A stretch of DNA of 64,000 bases from SB21 sp964415295 (GTDB lineage Bacteria; CLD3; SB21): assembly GCA_964415295.1 (NCBI GenBank), contig CAYPYN010000001.1:1-64000 (forward strand), given 5' to 3'. Below are positions 1-9,175 of this stretch, piece by piece. The position numbers and the translations under genes are program-made. The notes beneath the pieces are model-generated. The model saw nothing but the letters and a program-made list of their open reading frames with translations. It was not told where the DNA came from and made no database searches. Each line of letters starts with the position of its first letter. Position 1 is the stretch's first letter.

Positions 1-1
1 T

Positions 2-1891
2 AAGCGATTCAAACGGGAATCCTCGCGGACACGGATGAGTATGGTTCGCCCGGCTCTAAAGCCGTCGGAAAAAATGCCGGCCGGAAGTTATCTCAATGTG
101 GAACGAATACTGTGGCTCGGCGCCCTGGCCGTATCTGTGGTCATTGGTCTGCTGCTATTCAGGTCAAAGAGTGAAAGCACGCCGAGGCTTGTATCAAATC
201 TGAATATCAATGCCGTAACGGCTCCGGGACAGAGGATCTTCCGGTCGGAATTTACCAACGTGGCGATCTCTCCGGACGGACAATGGCTGGCATTTACATT
301 AACGGAGTCGGGAGCGAGCCAGATCTACCTGCGCCCGCTCAACAGTTTCCAATCGATCCCGATCAAAGGAACATTGAACGGCGGTTCGCCGTTCTTTTCA
401 CCGGACGGCTTATGGATCGGATTTGTGGCAGACGGCAAGATCAAAAAGGTACCTACCGCCGGAGGTGCTGTTGAAACGGTTTGTGATGCGCCAGGGTTTC
501 GAGGCGCTTCGTGGGGAACGGATAATCGGATCTATTATTCTCCGGCTTTTTCTTCGGGAATCATGTCGGTTTCGGCGTCAGGCGGCGACGAGCGCGTCTT
601 CTCAACGGTCGACTCTTTACGAAAGGAACGTACGCATCGGTGGCCGCAGGTTTTGCCCGACGGGAAATGGGTCTTGTATACGGTTGGCGATATGACCAGC
701 CCTAATTCTTATCTGGATGCCTCCATTATTATGCAATCGGTAGAAACAGGGGAACGCCACGTTCTGGACATTCGGGGTGAGATGGCTCGATATGTCGAAC
801 CGGGATACGTGATCGTTGCCCGCAACGGAGCGCTTTGGGCCGCGCCGTTTAATTGGAAAGAATTCCGTTCAACACAGCCATTGACCATGTTCATCAAAGA
901 CGTCAGCGGCGATCCGGCGAGCGGTGTTTCTGATTTTTCAATTTCCAAAAACGGCCACCTGGTGTACTTGCCGGGGATTTTGAATAAAGATCTCGAACTC
1001 GTCTGGATCACACGCGACGGAAAGTATACCCCGCTTTCCCTTCAGCCGCAACCCTACAATACACCGCGCATTTCACCCGATGGGACAAAACTGGCCGTAT
1101 CGATCGGCCTCGTCGCGGGAAGCGATAACGACATCTGGATCTACGATCTTCGCAAAGGCAGTTTCAATCGGCTTACCTTTGATAAGAAATCCTTTGACCC
1201 GGTCTGGAACAATGACGGTTCAAAAATATACTATGCCAATAATTCGCAAAGCGGTGAACGGATCATGGAACAATCGGCTGACGGGAGTTCACCCGGGATC
1301 GCCCTATCGTCCGCAAAGACGCCCCAGTTCCCTATTGCCTTTTCGCCCGACGGGAAACAACTTATCATCAATACCATTGGCGGCCCTACCGACGGCGATA
1401 TATTCAATATGACTCTCGACGGCAACAAGCAACTCGGACCGTTGCTGAATTCAAGCGCTTACGAATACGGCGGACATATTTCCCCGAATGGACGATTCAT
1501 CGTCTATGGTTCCAATGAATCCGGCGGCATGGAAATTTATGTCCGCACTTACCCGGATCTGAACGGGAAATGGCAGATCTCGACGAACGGCGGCGCGAGA
1601 CCATTCTGGTCGCCGGACGGTAAAGAAGTTCTGTACCTCAATACGACCGGCCGCATGATGTCCGTTCCGGTGAAGACCGACCCGGTGTTTTCCATGGAAA
1701 AACCGAAGGAATTATTCGACGTATCGCAAATGTATTTTCCAAATAACCCGCTCAATAATTACGATATTTCACCGGACGGAAAACGTTTCATCATGGTGCA
1801 AAATTATGCCGTCAGCGCCAATGTGACCTATTTTAATGTTGTCATGAATTGGGTGGAAGAATTACAACACGAAATGCCCGAAAAAAAATAG
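2..1891 (+). CDS. Ser/Thr kinase-type PD40 beta-propeller protein, 5' partial
   Basis: The reading frame is open to the left edge with no stop, so the true start lies upstream and this is only the C-terminal part. What is visible is one transmembrane helix (about nt 110-165, starting ILWLGALAV) followed by a large extracytoplasmic region. That region carries repeated PD40/WD40-like motifs: six SPDG blades (for example ISPDGQWLAF, WSPDGKEVLY) plus variant LPDG and SPNG blades, the signature of TolB-like propellers. The end, FNVVMNWVEEL, resembles the usual tail of bacterial proteins with an N-terminal PknB-type kinase, a TM helix and a PD40 propeller. The kinase half is therefore inferred, not seen. 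Two further kinases lie downstream. The M24 peptidase gene begins 7 nt after the stop, so the two are probably co-transcribed. Confidence 0.8.
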   Translation, partial: KRFKRESSRTRMSMVRPALKPSEKMPAGSYLNVERILWLGALAVSVVIGLLLFRSKSESTPRLVSNLNINAVTAPGQRIFRSEFTNVAISPDGQWLAFTLTESGASQIYLRPLNSFQSIPIKGTLNGGSPFFSPDGLWIGFVADGKIKKVPTAGGAVETVCDAPGFRGASWGTDNRIYYSPAFSSGIMSVSASGGDERVFSTVDSLRKERTHRWPQVLPDGKWVLYTVGDMTSPNSYLDASIIMQSVETGERHVLDIRGEMARYVEPGYVIVARNGALWAAPFNWKEFRSTQPLTMFIKDVSGDPASGVSDFSISKNGHLVYLPGILNKDLELVWITRDGKYTPLSLQPQPYNTPRISPDGTKLAVSIGLVAGSDNDIWIYDLRKGSFNRLTFDKKSFDPVWNNDGSKIYYANNSQSGERIMEQSADGSSPGIALSSAKTPQFPIAFSPDGKQLIINTIGGPTDGDIFNMTLDGNKQLGPLLNSSAYEYGGHISPNGRFIVYGSNESGGMEIYVRTYPDLNGKWQISTNGGARPFWSPDGKEVLYLNTTGRMMSVPVKTDPVFSMEKPKELFDVSQMYFPNNPLNNYDISPDGKRFIMVQNYAVSANVTYFNVVMNWVEELQHEMPEKK

Positions 1892-1898
1892 GAACCTT

Positions 1899-3152
1899 AT
1901 GTCTGACCGAAGAACTTTTATAAAGACTTCTGCGCTGGGCCTTGTCGGTGTATCGCTGACTCCATTAAGCAACCGCACGTTATCCACAGCAAATTTTGAT
2001 TTGCATCCGATGACGGACGGCATTGTGCCGATCAGTGATGAGGAACGCTGGTCAAGAATTCGAAAAGCGCAGAATCTCATGATCGACAATAAGATCGACG
2101 CGGTCTTTATGGAACCCGGATCCAGCGTGTTCTATTACACCGGCTTAAATACCTGGGTGAGCGAACGCATGATCGCCATGATCATCCCTGCGCGGGGCGA
2201 ACCGGCCTGGATCTGTCCCAAATTCGAGGAAGACCGCATGCGTGAGATCATTCGGTTCGGCAAGGAATTTCGCACCTGGGAAGAAGATGAAAGTCCTTAT
2301 GCGCTGGCCGCTGGAATATTCAAGGATCTGGGAATACGGACCGGGCGCGTGGGCATTGAAGAGCGTGTAAGATTCTTTTTATTCGACGGCTTGAGGAGCG
2401 AAACGTCCGGGATCGAATATGTCAGCGTCGTACCCGTAACGGCCGGGTGCCGCATGTTCAAGTCCCCCGCCGAGATTGCGCTGTTGCAGAGAGCCAATGA
2501 TATTACGATTGCGGCGTACAAAGCCGTGGTCGCCAAACTGAGGGAAGGCATGACCCCCGAAGATTTTTCAGCCGATTGTGAAGCGGCGTTCCGCATGCTG
2601 GGCGTCAAAGGCGGCGCCGGAGCGAATTTCGGCGCGGCTTCGGCGCTGCCGCACGGCAGTCTCGAACCGCAAAAACTGAAAGAAGGCGACATCGTTCTGA
2701 TGGACGGCGGCTGCAAAGTCGAAGGGTACCAGTCCGACATCAGCCGAACCGTCGTTTTCGGTAAACCGAACAAGAGGCAACGGGAAATATGGGATCTCGC
2801 CAAAAGAGCCCAATCCACCGCGCTCACAGCCGCCAAAGTCGGAGTAACTTGCGAAAGCGTCGATGCGGCGGCCCGAAAAGTGATCACGGACGCCGGTTTC
2901 GGGCCCGGCTATAAATTGCCCGGTCTGCCGCACCGCACAGGGCACGGCATCGGAGTGGATTATCACGAATGGACCAATCTGGTTCGCGGCAATAAAACAA
3001 AACTAGCGCCCGGTATGGTCTTCAGTAACGAGCCGATGGTGGCGATACCCGGTGAATTCGGCGTGCGACTCGAAGATTGCATGTATATCACAGAAGACGG
3101 CGCAAAGCTGTTCACGCAGCAAAGCCCGTCCATCGATCAGCCTTTCCTGTAG
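1899..3152 (+). CDS. Exported M24 family metallopeptidase (Xaa-Pro dipeptidase-like)
   Basis: 417 aa. The N-terminus has a twin-arginine motif (DRRTFIKTSALGL) followed by a hydrophobic stretch, so Tat export to the periplasm is likely; Tat suits enzymes that fold with metal in the cytoplasm. A creatinase-N-like domain spans about 45-175 and the pita-bread M24 domain about 185-410. All five dinuclear metal ligands are recognisable: Asp in LMDGG, Asp in SDISRT, His in HRTGHGIG, Glu in SNEPM and Glu in RLEDCMY. The family cleaves Xaa-Pro dipeptides or N-terminal residues of Pro-containing peptides; the actual substrate is unknown. The SD overlaps the upstream stop (TAGGAA then ATG), which suggests coupling to the kinase-type gene. 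Confidence 0.88.
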   Translation: MSDRRTFIKTSALGLVGVSLTPLSNRTLSTANFDLHPMTDGIVPISDEERWSRIRKAQNLMIDNKIDAVFMEPGSSVFYYTGLNTWVSERMIAMIIPARGEPAWICPKFEEDRMREIIRFGKEFRTWEEDESPYALAAGIFKDLGIRTGRVGIEERVRFFLFDGLRSETSGIEYVSVVPVTAGCRMFKSPAEIALLQRANDITIAAYKAVVAKLREGMTPEDFSADCEAAFRMLGVKGGAGANFGAASALPHGSLEPQKLKEGDIVLMDGGCKVEGYQSDISRTVVFGKPNKRQREIWDLAKRAQSTALTAAKVGVTCESVDAAARKVITDAGFGPGYKLPGLPHRTGHGIGVDYHEWTNLVRGNKTKLAPGMVFSNEPMVAIPGEFGVRLEDCMYITEDGAKLFTQQSPSIDQPFL

Positions 3153-3243
3153 AACACTTCGTTGCAGGAAATACCGATCGAAGATCTTTTTCATTCTTTG
3201 TATTCACCCAGAGTGTTATCCGTGTTGAACGGAGAAAGAACCA

Positions 3244-4713
3244 ATGGAAAATCTTTCCGTTAAGCAAATTCAGAATCTTGAGGAAGAAAACCTGCGCCTG
3301 CGCCGCGCCGTTGAGGAACTGTCCATTCTTAACGATCTGGCCCGTCTGATCGGCGGCTCGACCAATTCCCAGGATATCATGCAGACGATCATTCACCGCA
3401 CACTCAAGGCCGTTCACGCGGAACAAGGCGTCATAACTCTGGTGGACGCCGAAGCCAATAAGCCCATGCGCACGCTGGTGCGCAGCATGACCAATTCCGG
3501 CGATCAGCCTCAATTCCACCTCACCGAAAGTATTCTCGGATGGATGCATCTTAATAAAAAACCTTTGATGATCAACGATCCTGTGAACGACGAACGCTTC
3601 CGGGGCATCCGCTGGGATCCGGCCGTCAAAAGCGTGCTTTGCGTGCCGCTCACGGTCAAATCGTCCATGGTCGGAATACTCACCGCCTACAATAAAAAGG
3701 ACGGAAAACTTTTCTCCGAAGACGATCAACGCCTGATGGCCATCATTGCGGCGCAATCGGCACAGGTCGTTGAAAATGCGCGCCTGTACGAACAGGAAAA
3801 ATCGCTGTTACTCAAACAGGAAGAACAGTTTCTGGAATTGCAGAAGATGAACCGGCAGCTCGAGCAGATCACCGATGAATTGAAGCGAAAGGTCGACGTC
3901 TTCTATAAGTTCGTCCCGAACAATTTCCTCAAAGTTCTGAGCATGGAGGATAACTACGACCGGATTCGGCTTGGCCATTGCGCGGAACGGATCATGACGA
4001 TCATGTTCTCCGATATTCGGTCCTTCACCGCTTTATCTGAACACATGACACCGGAACAGAATTTCCGTTTCATCAATTCCTATTTCAGTTTCATGGGGCC
4101 GATCATCCGTCAGAACGAGGGCTTCATCGACAAATACATCGGCGATGCGATCATGGCGCTGTTCGAAGATGCGGACACGGCGCTTAATACGTCCATTTTG
4201 ATGATAAAGAATCTATTTGACTACAACCGCGGCCGCAAGCAGGCAGGTTATGCGCCCGTGTCCATCGGCGTGGGACTCAATTCCGGGCCAATGATGATGG
4301 GCACCATCGGTGAGGATGACCGCATGGACACCACCGTGATCGGCGACGCCGTGAATCTGGCATCCCGCATTGAAAGCCTCACGAAAACATACGGCGTCCT
4401 TCTGCTCATCACGGAACAAACTTTCAAGAATCTTAAACATCCGCAGAAATATTCCATACGTGAGATCGATACTGTGAAAGTTCGCGGCAAAGATGAACCC
4501 GTTACGATCTATGAGGTGTTGGATGTTCTTGCTCCGGAACTCAAGGAACAAAAGCTGAAGATCGCAGATTCTTTTGCCAAGGCTCTTGATTTCATAAGAA
4601 AAAGCAACGGTACTGAGGCTATACCTATTTTAGAAAGATGTTCTGAATTATGTCCCGACGATAAGGTGGTCAAAGTTCATCTCGATCATTGCCGGGAAAT
4701 GTTGTCTAAATAA
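3244..4713 (+). CDS. GAF domain class III adenylate/guanylate cyclase
   Basis: 489 aa, cytoplasmic, no TM segment. A short N-terminal coiled coil (about 1-35) precedes a GAF domain (about 40-180), a second coiled coil (about 185-225) and a class III cyclase catalytic domain (about 255-420). Catalytic features are complete: metal-binding Asp in FSDIRSF, the second Asp in DKYIGDAIM (whose Lys is the usual purine-contacting position), and the TVIGDAVNLASRIE block that supplies the Asp, Asn and Arg used for purine recognition and transition-state binding. The Lys/Asp pair favours ATP over GTP, so cAMP is the likelier product, but this is inference. A small-molecule or redox signal sensed by GAF probably controls activity. 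A GGAG site precedes the ATG. Confidence 0.9.
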   Translation: MENLSVKQIQNLEEENLRLRRAVEELSILNDLARLIGGSTNSQDIMQTIIHRTLKAVHAEQGVITLVDAEANKPMRTLVRSMTNSGDQPQFHLTESILGWMHLNKKPLMINDPVNDERFRGIRWDPAVKSVLCVPLTVKSSMVGILTAYNKKDGKLFSEDDQRLMAIIAAQSAQVVENARLYEQEKSLLLKQEEQFLELQKMNRQLEQITDELKRKVDVFYKFVPNNFLKVLSMEDNYDRIRLGHCAERIMTIMFSDIRSFTALSEHMTPEQNFRFINSYFSFMGPIIRQNEGFIDKYIGDAIMALFEDADTALNTSILMIKNLFDYNRGRKQAGYAPVSIGVGLNSGPMMMGTIGEDDRMDTTVIGDAVNLASRIESLTKTYGVLLLITEQTFKNLKHPQKYSIREIDTVKVRGKDEPVTIYEVLDVLAPELKEQKLKIADSFAKALDFIRKSNGTEAIPILERCSELCPDDKVVKVHLDHCREMLSK

Positions 4714-4746
4714 TATTTCATAAATTAAGGAAAGGTTTTCGAATCA

Positions 4747-6858
4747 ATGATTGGACAGACCATCTCGCATTACAAGATCGTTGAAAAACTCGGCGAAGGG
4801 GGCATGGGCGTAGTATACAAAGCGCAGGACACCAAGCTCGACCGGCCCGTGGCGCTGAAATTCCTCTCCGATCATCTGCACGCCAATGCCGCCGAACAGG
4901 AGAGGTTTTTGCGTGAGGCCAAAGCCGCGGCGACCCTCAATCATCCGAATGTTTGCGTGATCCACGCGGTAGAGGATGTCGGCGATCAGCGGTTCATCGT
5001 GATGGAATTCGTCGAAGGCACGGATCTCAAGGCCAAAATCAAGACCGGACGCCTCAGTTACGAACAAAGCACCGAACTTGGTATTTCCATCGCCGAAGGC
5101 CTCCGCGCCGCGCACGAACGCGGGATCATTCACCGCGATATCAAAGCGGATAATATCATGATCACTTCGAGCGGCCAGATCAAGATCATGGATTTCGGTC
5201 TGGCCAAGCTGAAAGGAAGTTCACTGACCAAGACGGGTACCACGGTCGGCACGATCGCTTACATGTCGCCGGAACAGTTCCAGCGCGAAGAGATCAACGT
5301 GCAGACGGACCTCTGGTCGTTGGGCGTTCTTCTGTACGAAATGTTCACCGGCCAGCAGCCGTTTCGCGGCGAACACGAAGCCGCTATTATGTATGAAGTA
5401 CTCAACGTCGATCCCCAGCCGGCCCAGCGCATCCGTGAAGATATTCCGGAACATATCCAGGCCCTGCTCGCGCATATGCTGCAGAAGGACCGCAAACTGC
5501 GGATCGCTTCCGCCAAGGAAGTGATCGATCGGCTGAAGAAAGGCCCGGTTGAAACAAGCAGCGCACAGAGAGAAAAATCGATCGCGGTGCTCTATTTTGA
5601 AAATATGAGCTCCGACAAGGAAAGCGACTACTTCTGCGCCGGAATCACGGAAGACATAATCACGGATCTCTCCAAGACCAAACAGTTGAAGGTCGTTTCC
5701 CGAACGGACGTATTGCCGTTCCGCAATAAAGAGATCAATACGCGTCAGGTCGGTGAGGCGCTCGGCGTCAATTACGTTCTTGAGGGAAGCATCCGTAAGG
5801 CGGGGAATAAGATCCGCATTACGGCCCAGCTGATCGACGTTCGTGACGGTTTCCACGTATGGGCCGACCGGTTCGACCGGCTCGTCGAGGATATTTTCGA
5901 CCTGCAGAATGAAGTGTCGCAGAAGATCGCCGAAGCGTTGAAGGTATCCTTCACCGATTCCGAAAAACAGCCGCATACACCCAAGCCCACAGACGATCTT
6001 CGCGCATACGATTTCTACATGCGCGGACGGGAATATCTCAACACGCGCGGGAAAAAGATCAATGAGCAGGCCATACAAATGTTCGAGCACGCGTTGACGA
6101 TCGATCCTAATTTTGCGCTGGCCTACGCCGCACTGGCGGAAACGTGCGCCAATATGTATCTCTTCTATGACGGCGATCCGCAGTGGCTGGGACGGACGAT
6201 CCAGATGAACCAGAAGGCGCTGACCCTTCAGCCGGACCTGCAGGAAGCGCAGTTCGGCATTGCTATGGTCTATCTTTATCAGAAACGATTTGCCGAAGCC
6301 AAGAAGACGCTGGAACGCATCATCCAGAAAATACCGGATTCTTATGACGCCGTTCGCTGGATGGGGATCATTTCCGACATCATCGGTAATTACGATCAGG
6401 CGGTTCAGTATTATAACCAGGCTGCCAAAATCAAGCCATACAGCGAAGAACCCTGGATGCACCTGGACATGACCTATCGGCGGATGGGAAACCAGGAGGC
6501 TTCCAATGAAGCCGCCCGTAAGATCATCGAGATCGGCGCCCGTAAATATGCGGTCAATCCGGACGACGTGCTTACGCTAAGCCGTATGGCCATCCCGTAT
6601 GCGCGCTTTGGAGACCGTGAAAAAGCCCTCGCAGCCATTCAGCGCGTGATAGAGATCGCGCCGGGTGACGGACTGGCGTTGTACAATTGCGCGTGCACTT
6701 ACACCGGTCTGGGTGAGAAGACGCAGGCCTTACCGGTCCTTCGGAAATCGCTTGAGATCGGCGGAAACGTGGTTCGCGAGTGGGCCAAGACGGATCCCTA
6801 TTTCGACTCCCTGCGCGGCGATACGGATTTTGAAACATTACTGGCGGAATTTGCATAA
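4747..6858 (+). CDS. Ser/Thr protein kinase with TolB-like and TPR domains
   Basis: 703 aa. An active-looking Hanks-type kinase domain (about 9-265) has the glycine loop GEGGMGVVYKA, ATP Lys38, catalytic HRD at 129-131, DFG at 149-151 and the activation segment GTIAYMSPEQ. A TolB-like/FlgO-like domain follows (about 276-410, beginning SIAVLYFENMSSDKESDYF), a module often found in Acidobacteria and FCB kinases and cyclases. The C-terminus (about 425-700) is a TPR array for protein contacts. No membrane segment is visible, so it should be cytosolic, unlike the PD40 protein at the left edge. It begins 33 nt after the cyclase and is followed by a close paralogue with the same N-terminus. Confidence 0.92.
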   Translation: MIGQTISHYKIVEKLGEGGMGVVYKAQDTKLDRPVALKFLSDHLHANAAEQERFLREAKAAATLNHPNVCVIHAVEDVGDQRFIVMEFVEGTDLKAKIKTGRLSYEQSTELGISIAEGLRAAHERGIIHRDIKADNIMITSSGQIKIMDFGLAKLKGSSLTKTGTTVGTIAYMSPEQFQREEINVQTDLWSLGVLLYEMFTGQQPFRGEHEAAIMYEVLNVDPQPAQRIREDIPEHIQALLAHMLQKDRKLRIASAKEVIDRLKKGPVETSSAQREKSIAVLYFENMSSDKESDYFCAGITEDIITDLSKTKQLKVVSRTDVLPFRNKEINTRQVGEALGVNYVLEGSIRKAGNKIRITAQLIDVRDGFHVWADRFDRLVEDIFDLQNEVSQKIAEALKVSFTDSEKQPHTPKPTDDLRAYDFYMRGREYLNTRGKKINEQAIQMFEHALTIDPNFALAYAALAETCANMYLFYDGDPQWLGRTIQMNQKALTLQPDLQEAQFGIAMVYLYQKRFAEAKKTLERIIQKIPDSYDAVRWMGIISDIIGNYDQAVQYYNQAAKIKPYSEEPWMHLDMTYRRMGNQEASNEAARKIIEIGARKYAVNPDDVLTLSRMAIPYARFGDREKALAAIQRVIEIAPGDGLALYNCACTYTGLGEKTQALPVLRKSLEIGGNVVREWAKTDPYFDSLRGDTDFETLLAEFA

Positions 6859-6927
6859 TCCAAAACAAGAAGATAATAACATATCAATGGTTTTAAACCA
6901 GACGTTCATGAAAGGAAATTGGTTTCT

Positions 6928-9057
6928 ATGATCGGGCAAACCATATCACACTATAAGATACTCGAAAAACTCGGCGAAGGCGGCATGGGTATCGTATATA
7001 AAGCGCAAGATGCCAAACTCGACCGATTCGTCGCCTTGAAATTCCTCCCCCAAAGATTAGCCGGCTCGGAACAGGACCGCGCACGATTTATCCAGGAAGC
7101 CAAAGCCACGGCCGCTTTGAATCATCCCAACATCCTCTCCATCTACGAAATTGACGACCGGGAAGACAGTGCGTTCATTGTGCTCGAGTATATTGACGGT
7201 CAGACTCTGAAAAATTACCTCGAAGCTCTGAACACAGGCTCTGGTGTACCCGTTAAACAGGCCATCGAATGGATCAAAGAGATCTCTCATGGGCTGAAAG
7301 TAGCCCACGACAGCCATATCATTCACAGGGACATCAAAGCTGAGAATATCATGCTGACCAAGTCCGGACAGTTGAAGATCATGGATTTTGGTCTGGCCAA
7401 ATTCAGAAATCAGGGAGCGATTACCAAAGACGGTTCTTCACTCGGCACTCTGTCCTATATGTCGCCGGAACAAGCGCAAGGTCTGAAGGCCGATAATCGC
7501 TCGGATCTATGGTCGCTTGGTATTCTGTTCTTTGAGCTTCTTACAGGAGATCTTCCGTTCAAATCGGAACATGAAGCGGGATTGATGTACCTTGTGGTAA
7601 ATCAGGATCCGCCGATGCCGAGCGAACTCGACCGCAGGCTCCCGTCGTCGCTGGATGCCATCATCGCCAAAATGCTGCAGAAGGACAGAGACAAAAGATT
7701 TCAGACGGTGGATGAGTTTCTCGAGGCGCTCTCCGCTTTGAACAGCAACATCGATCCAAGACAAGATTCCGCCAAAAAACTCGCGATCGCCGTTCTCCCG
7801 TTTACAACGATCGGAGGCGATAAAGATAACGAATATTTCGGCGATGGTCTGACCGACGAACTGATCGTCAGCCTTTCACAGCTAAAGGATTTTGATGTCA
7901 TATCGCGCACCAACTCGATGCAATACAAGAACACGACCAAGGATATCAAAACCATCGGAAGAGAACTTGGGATCCGCTATTTGCTGGAAGGAAGTGTTCG
8001 GAAGTTCCAGGATAATCTCCGAATCACCGTACAGTTCATTGATGTCGAGAATGGCCGCCAGCTTTGGGCGGAATCCTTTAAAGGAAAAATGGAAGACGTG
8101 TTCGATATTCAGGAAAAAGTCTCCAAACAGGTCGTGGATGCCCTGATGATCAAACTCTCTCCTAACGAAAGAGTCATTTTGACAAAACGCTCAACCGTGA
8201 ACGCCGAGGCCTTTGATTGTTATCTGCGCGCGCGCGAATTTCTCTACCGAAGAACCAAGAGCAGTCTGCAATTTGCCATACATCTGTTCCAAAAAGCGAT
8301 CGAACTGGATACGCGTTACGCCGCGGCGTATGCGGGACTTGGAGAATCATACGCGACTCTGCATTACGATTACGATACCAAAGAGATCTGGGTTGATAAG
8401 GCGATCGAATCAAGCCTGAAAGCCTTGATGTATGATTCCACCGTTGCCGAGGCGTATGCCGCGCTGGCCATGGCTTACTTCAGCAAGAAGTCGATCCAGG
8501 AAGCGGAAACGGCTGCGCGCAAAGCGATCGAACTGGGTCCCAATATTTTTACGGGGTATTGGGTTCTCGCCAGGATCTGTCATGTGATGAACCGCGATCT
8601 TGAGACGGTTGAATTATTGAAAAAAACGATCGAACTGAACCCGGATTTTCATACGGCATACGGAGAACTCCGGATGGCCTACGAGCGTCTTGGAGATAAA
8701 GAGAAGATGCAAGCCATTATTAACGAAATGCTCGAATTGTTCCCTGTGTATCTCTCTAAACATCCGGATGATGCGCGGTCGCACATCCATTACGCAACAC
8801 AGCTCGCGGTCGTTGGAAGGCGCGATGAAGCTCTGGAACAAACCAAGAAGGCGATTGAACTGAGCCCGGACGACCCGCTCATGTTCTACAACGCCGCTTG
8901 CGCGTATTCACGGCTGGGGCAAAAAGATTCTGCGATCGAAGCGCTGCAAAAATCGATCGTGGCCGGACTCGAAGATTACGAATGGATCAAGACCGATCCT
9001 GATTTTGACGCGATCCGTCATGAACCCGGGTACATCGAATTGATGAAGGGAAAATGA
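6928..9057 (+). CDS. Ser/Thr protein kinase with TolB-like and TPR domains (paralogue)
   Basis: 709 aa from ATG 6928. This start is preferred over the in-frame TTG at 6919 because it gives the same N-terminus as the upstream kinase (MIGQTISHYKI) and has an AAAGGAAA site upstream. The kinase domain (about 9-270) keeps GEGGMGIVYKA, Lys38, HRD at 133-135, DFG at 153-155 and YMSPEQ. A TolB-like domain (about 283-415, KLAIAVLPFTTIGGDKDNEYF) and a TPR array (about 430-705) follow. The same domain order and near-identical N-terminus show tandem duplication with the kinase at 4747-6858. The TPR regions have diverged more, so the partners probably differ. Confidence 0.92.
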   Translation: MIGQTISHYKILEKLGEGGMGIVYKAQDAKLDRFVALKFLPQRLAGSEQDRARFIQEAKATAALNHPNILSIYEIDDREDSAFIVLEYIDGQTLKNYLEALNTGSGVPVKQAIEWIKEISHGLKVAHDSHIIHRDIKAENIMLTKSGQLKIMDFGLAKFRNQGAITKDGSSLGTLSYMSPEQAQGLKADNRSDLWSLGILFFELLTGDLPFKSEHEAGLMYLVVNQDPPMPSELDRRLPSSLDAIIAKMLQKDRDKRFQTVDEFLEALSALNSNIDPRQDSAKKLAIAVLPFTTIGGDKDNEYFGDGLTDELIVSLSQLKDFDVISRTNSMQYKNTTKDIKTIGRELGIRYLLEGSVRKFQDNLRITVQFIDVENGRQLWAESFKGKMEDVFDIQEKVSKQVVDALMIKLSPNERVILTKRSTVNAEAFDCYLRAREFLYRRTKSSLQFAIHLFQKAIELDTRYAAAYAGLGESYATLHYDYDTKEIWVDKAIESSLKALMYDSTVAEAYAALAMAYFSKKSIQEAETAARKAIELGPNIFTGYWVLARICHVMNRDLETVELLKKTIELNPDFHTAYGELRMAYERLGDKEKMQAIINEMLELFPVYLSKHPDDARSHIHYATQLAVVGRRDEALEQTKKAIELSPDDPLMFYNAACAYSRLGQKDSAIEALQKSIVAGLEDYEWIKTDPDFDAIRHEPGYIELMKGK

Positions 9058-9175
9058 TCCCAGGCGTTCCCGGCAGATATCCGTGAAACAAAGCGCCGAT
9101 CCATTGAAATAACGGTATATTAATGAAATGAAACTCATACTATTCTTTTTTTTTGTATTTGAAAGGAGTAGCCCC

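Noticed and set aside
5221..6462. Long minus-strand frame opposite the first Ser/Thr kinase
   Set aside because: The kinase, TolB and TPR motifs are on the plus strand; the minus frame has no recognisable domain.
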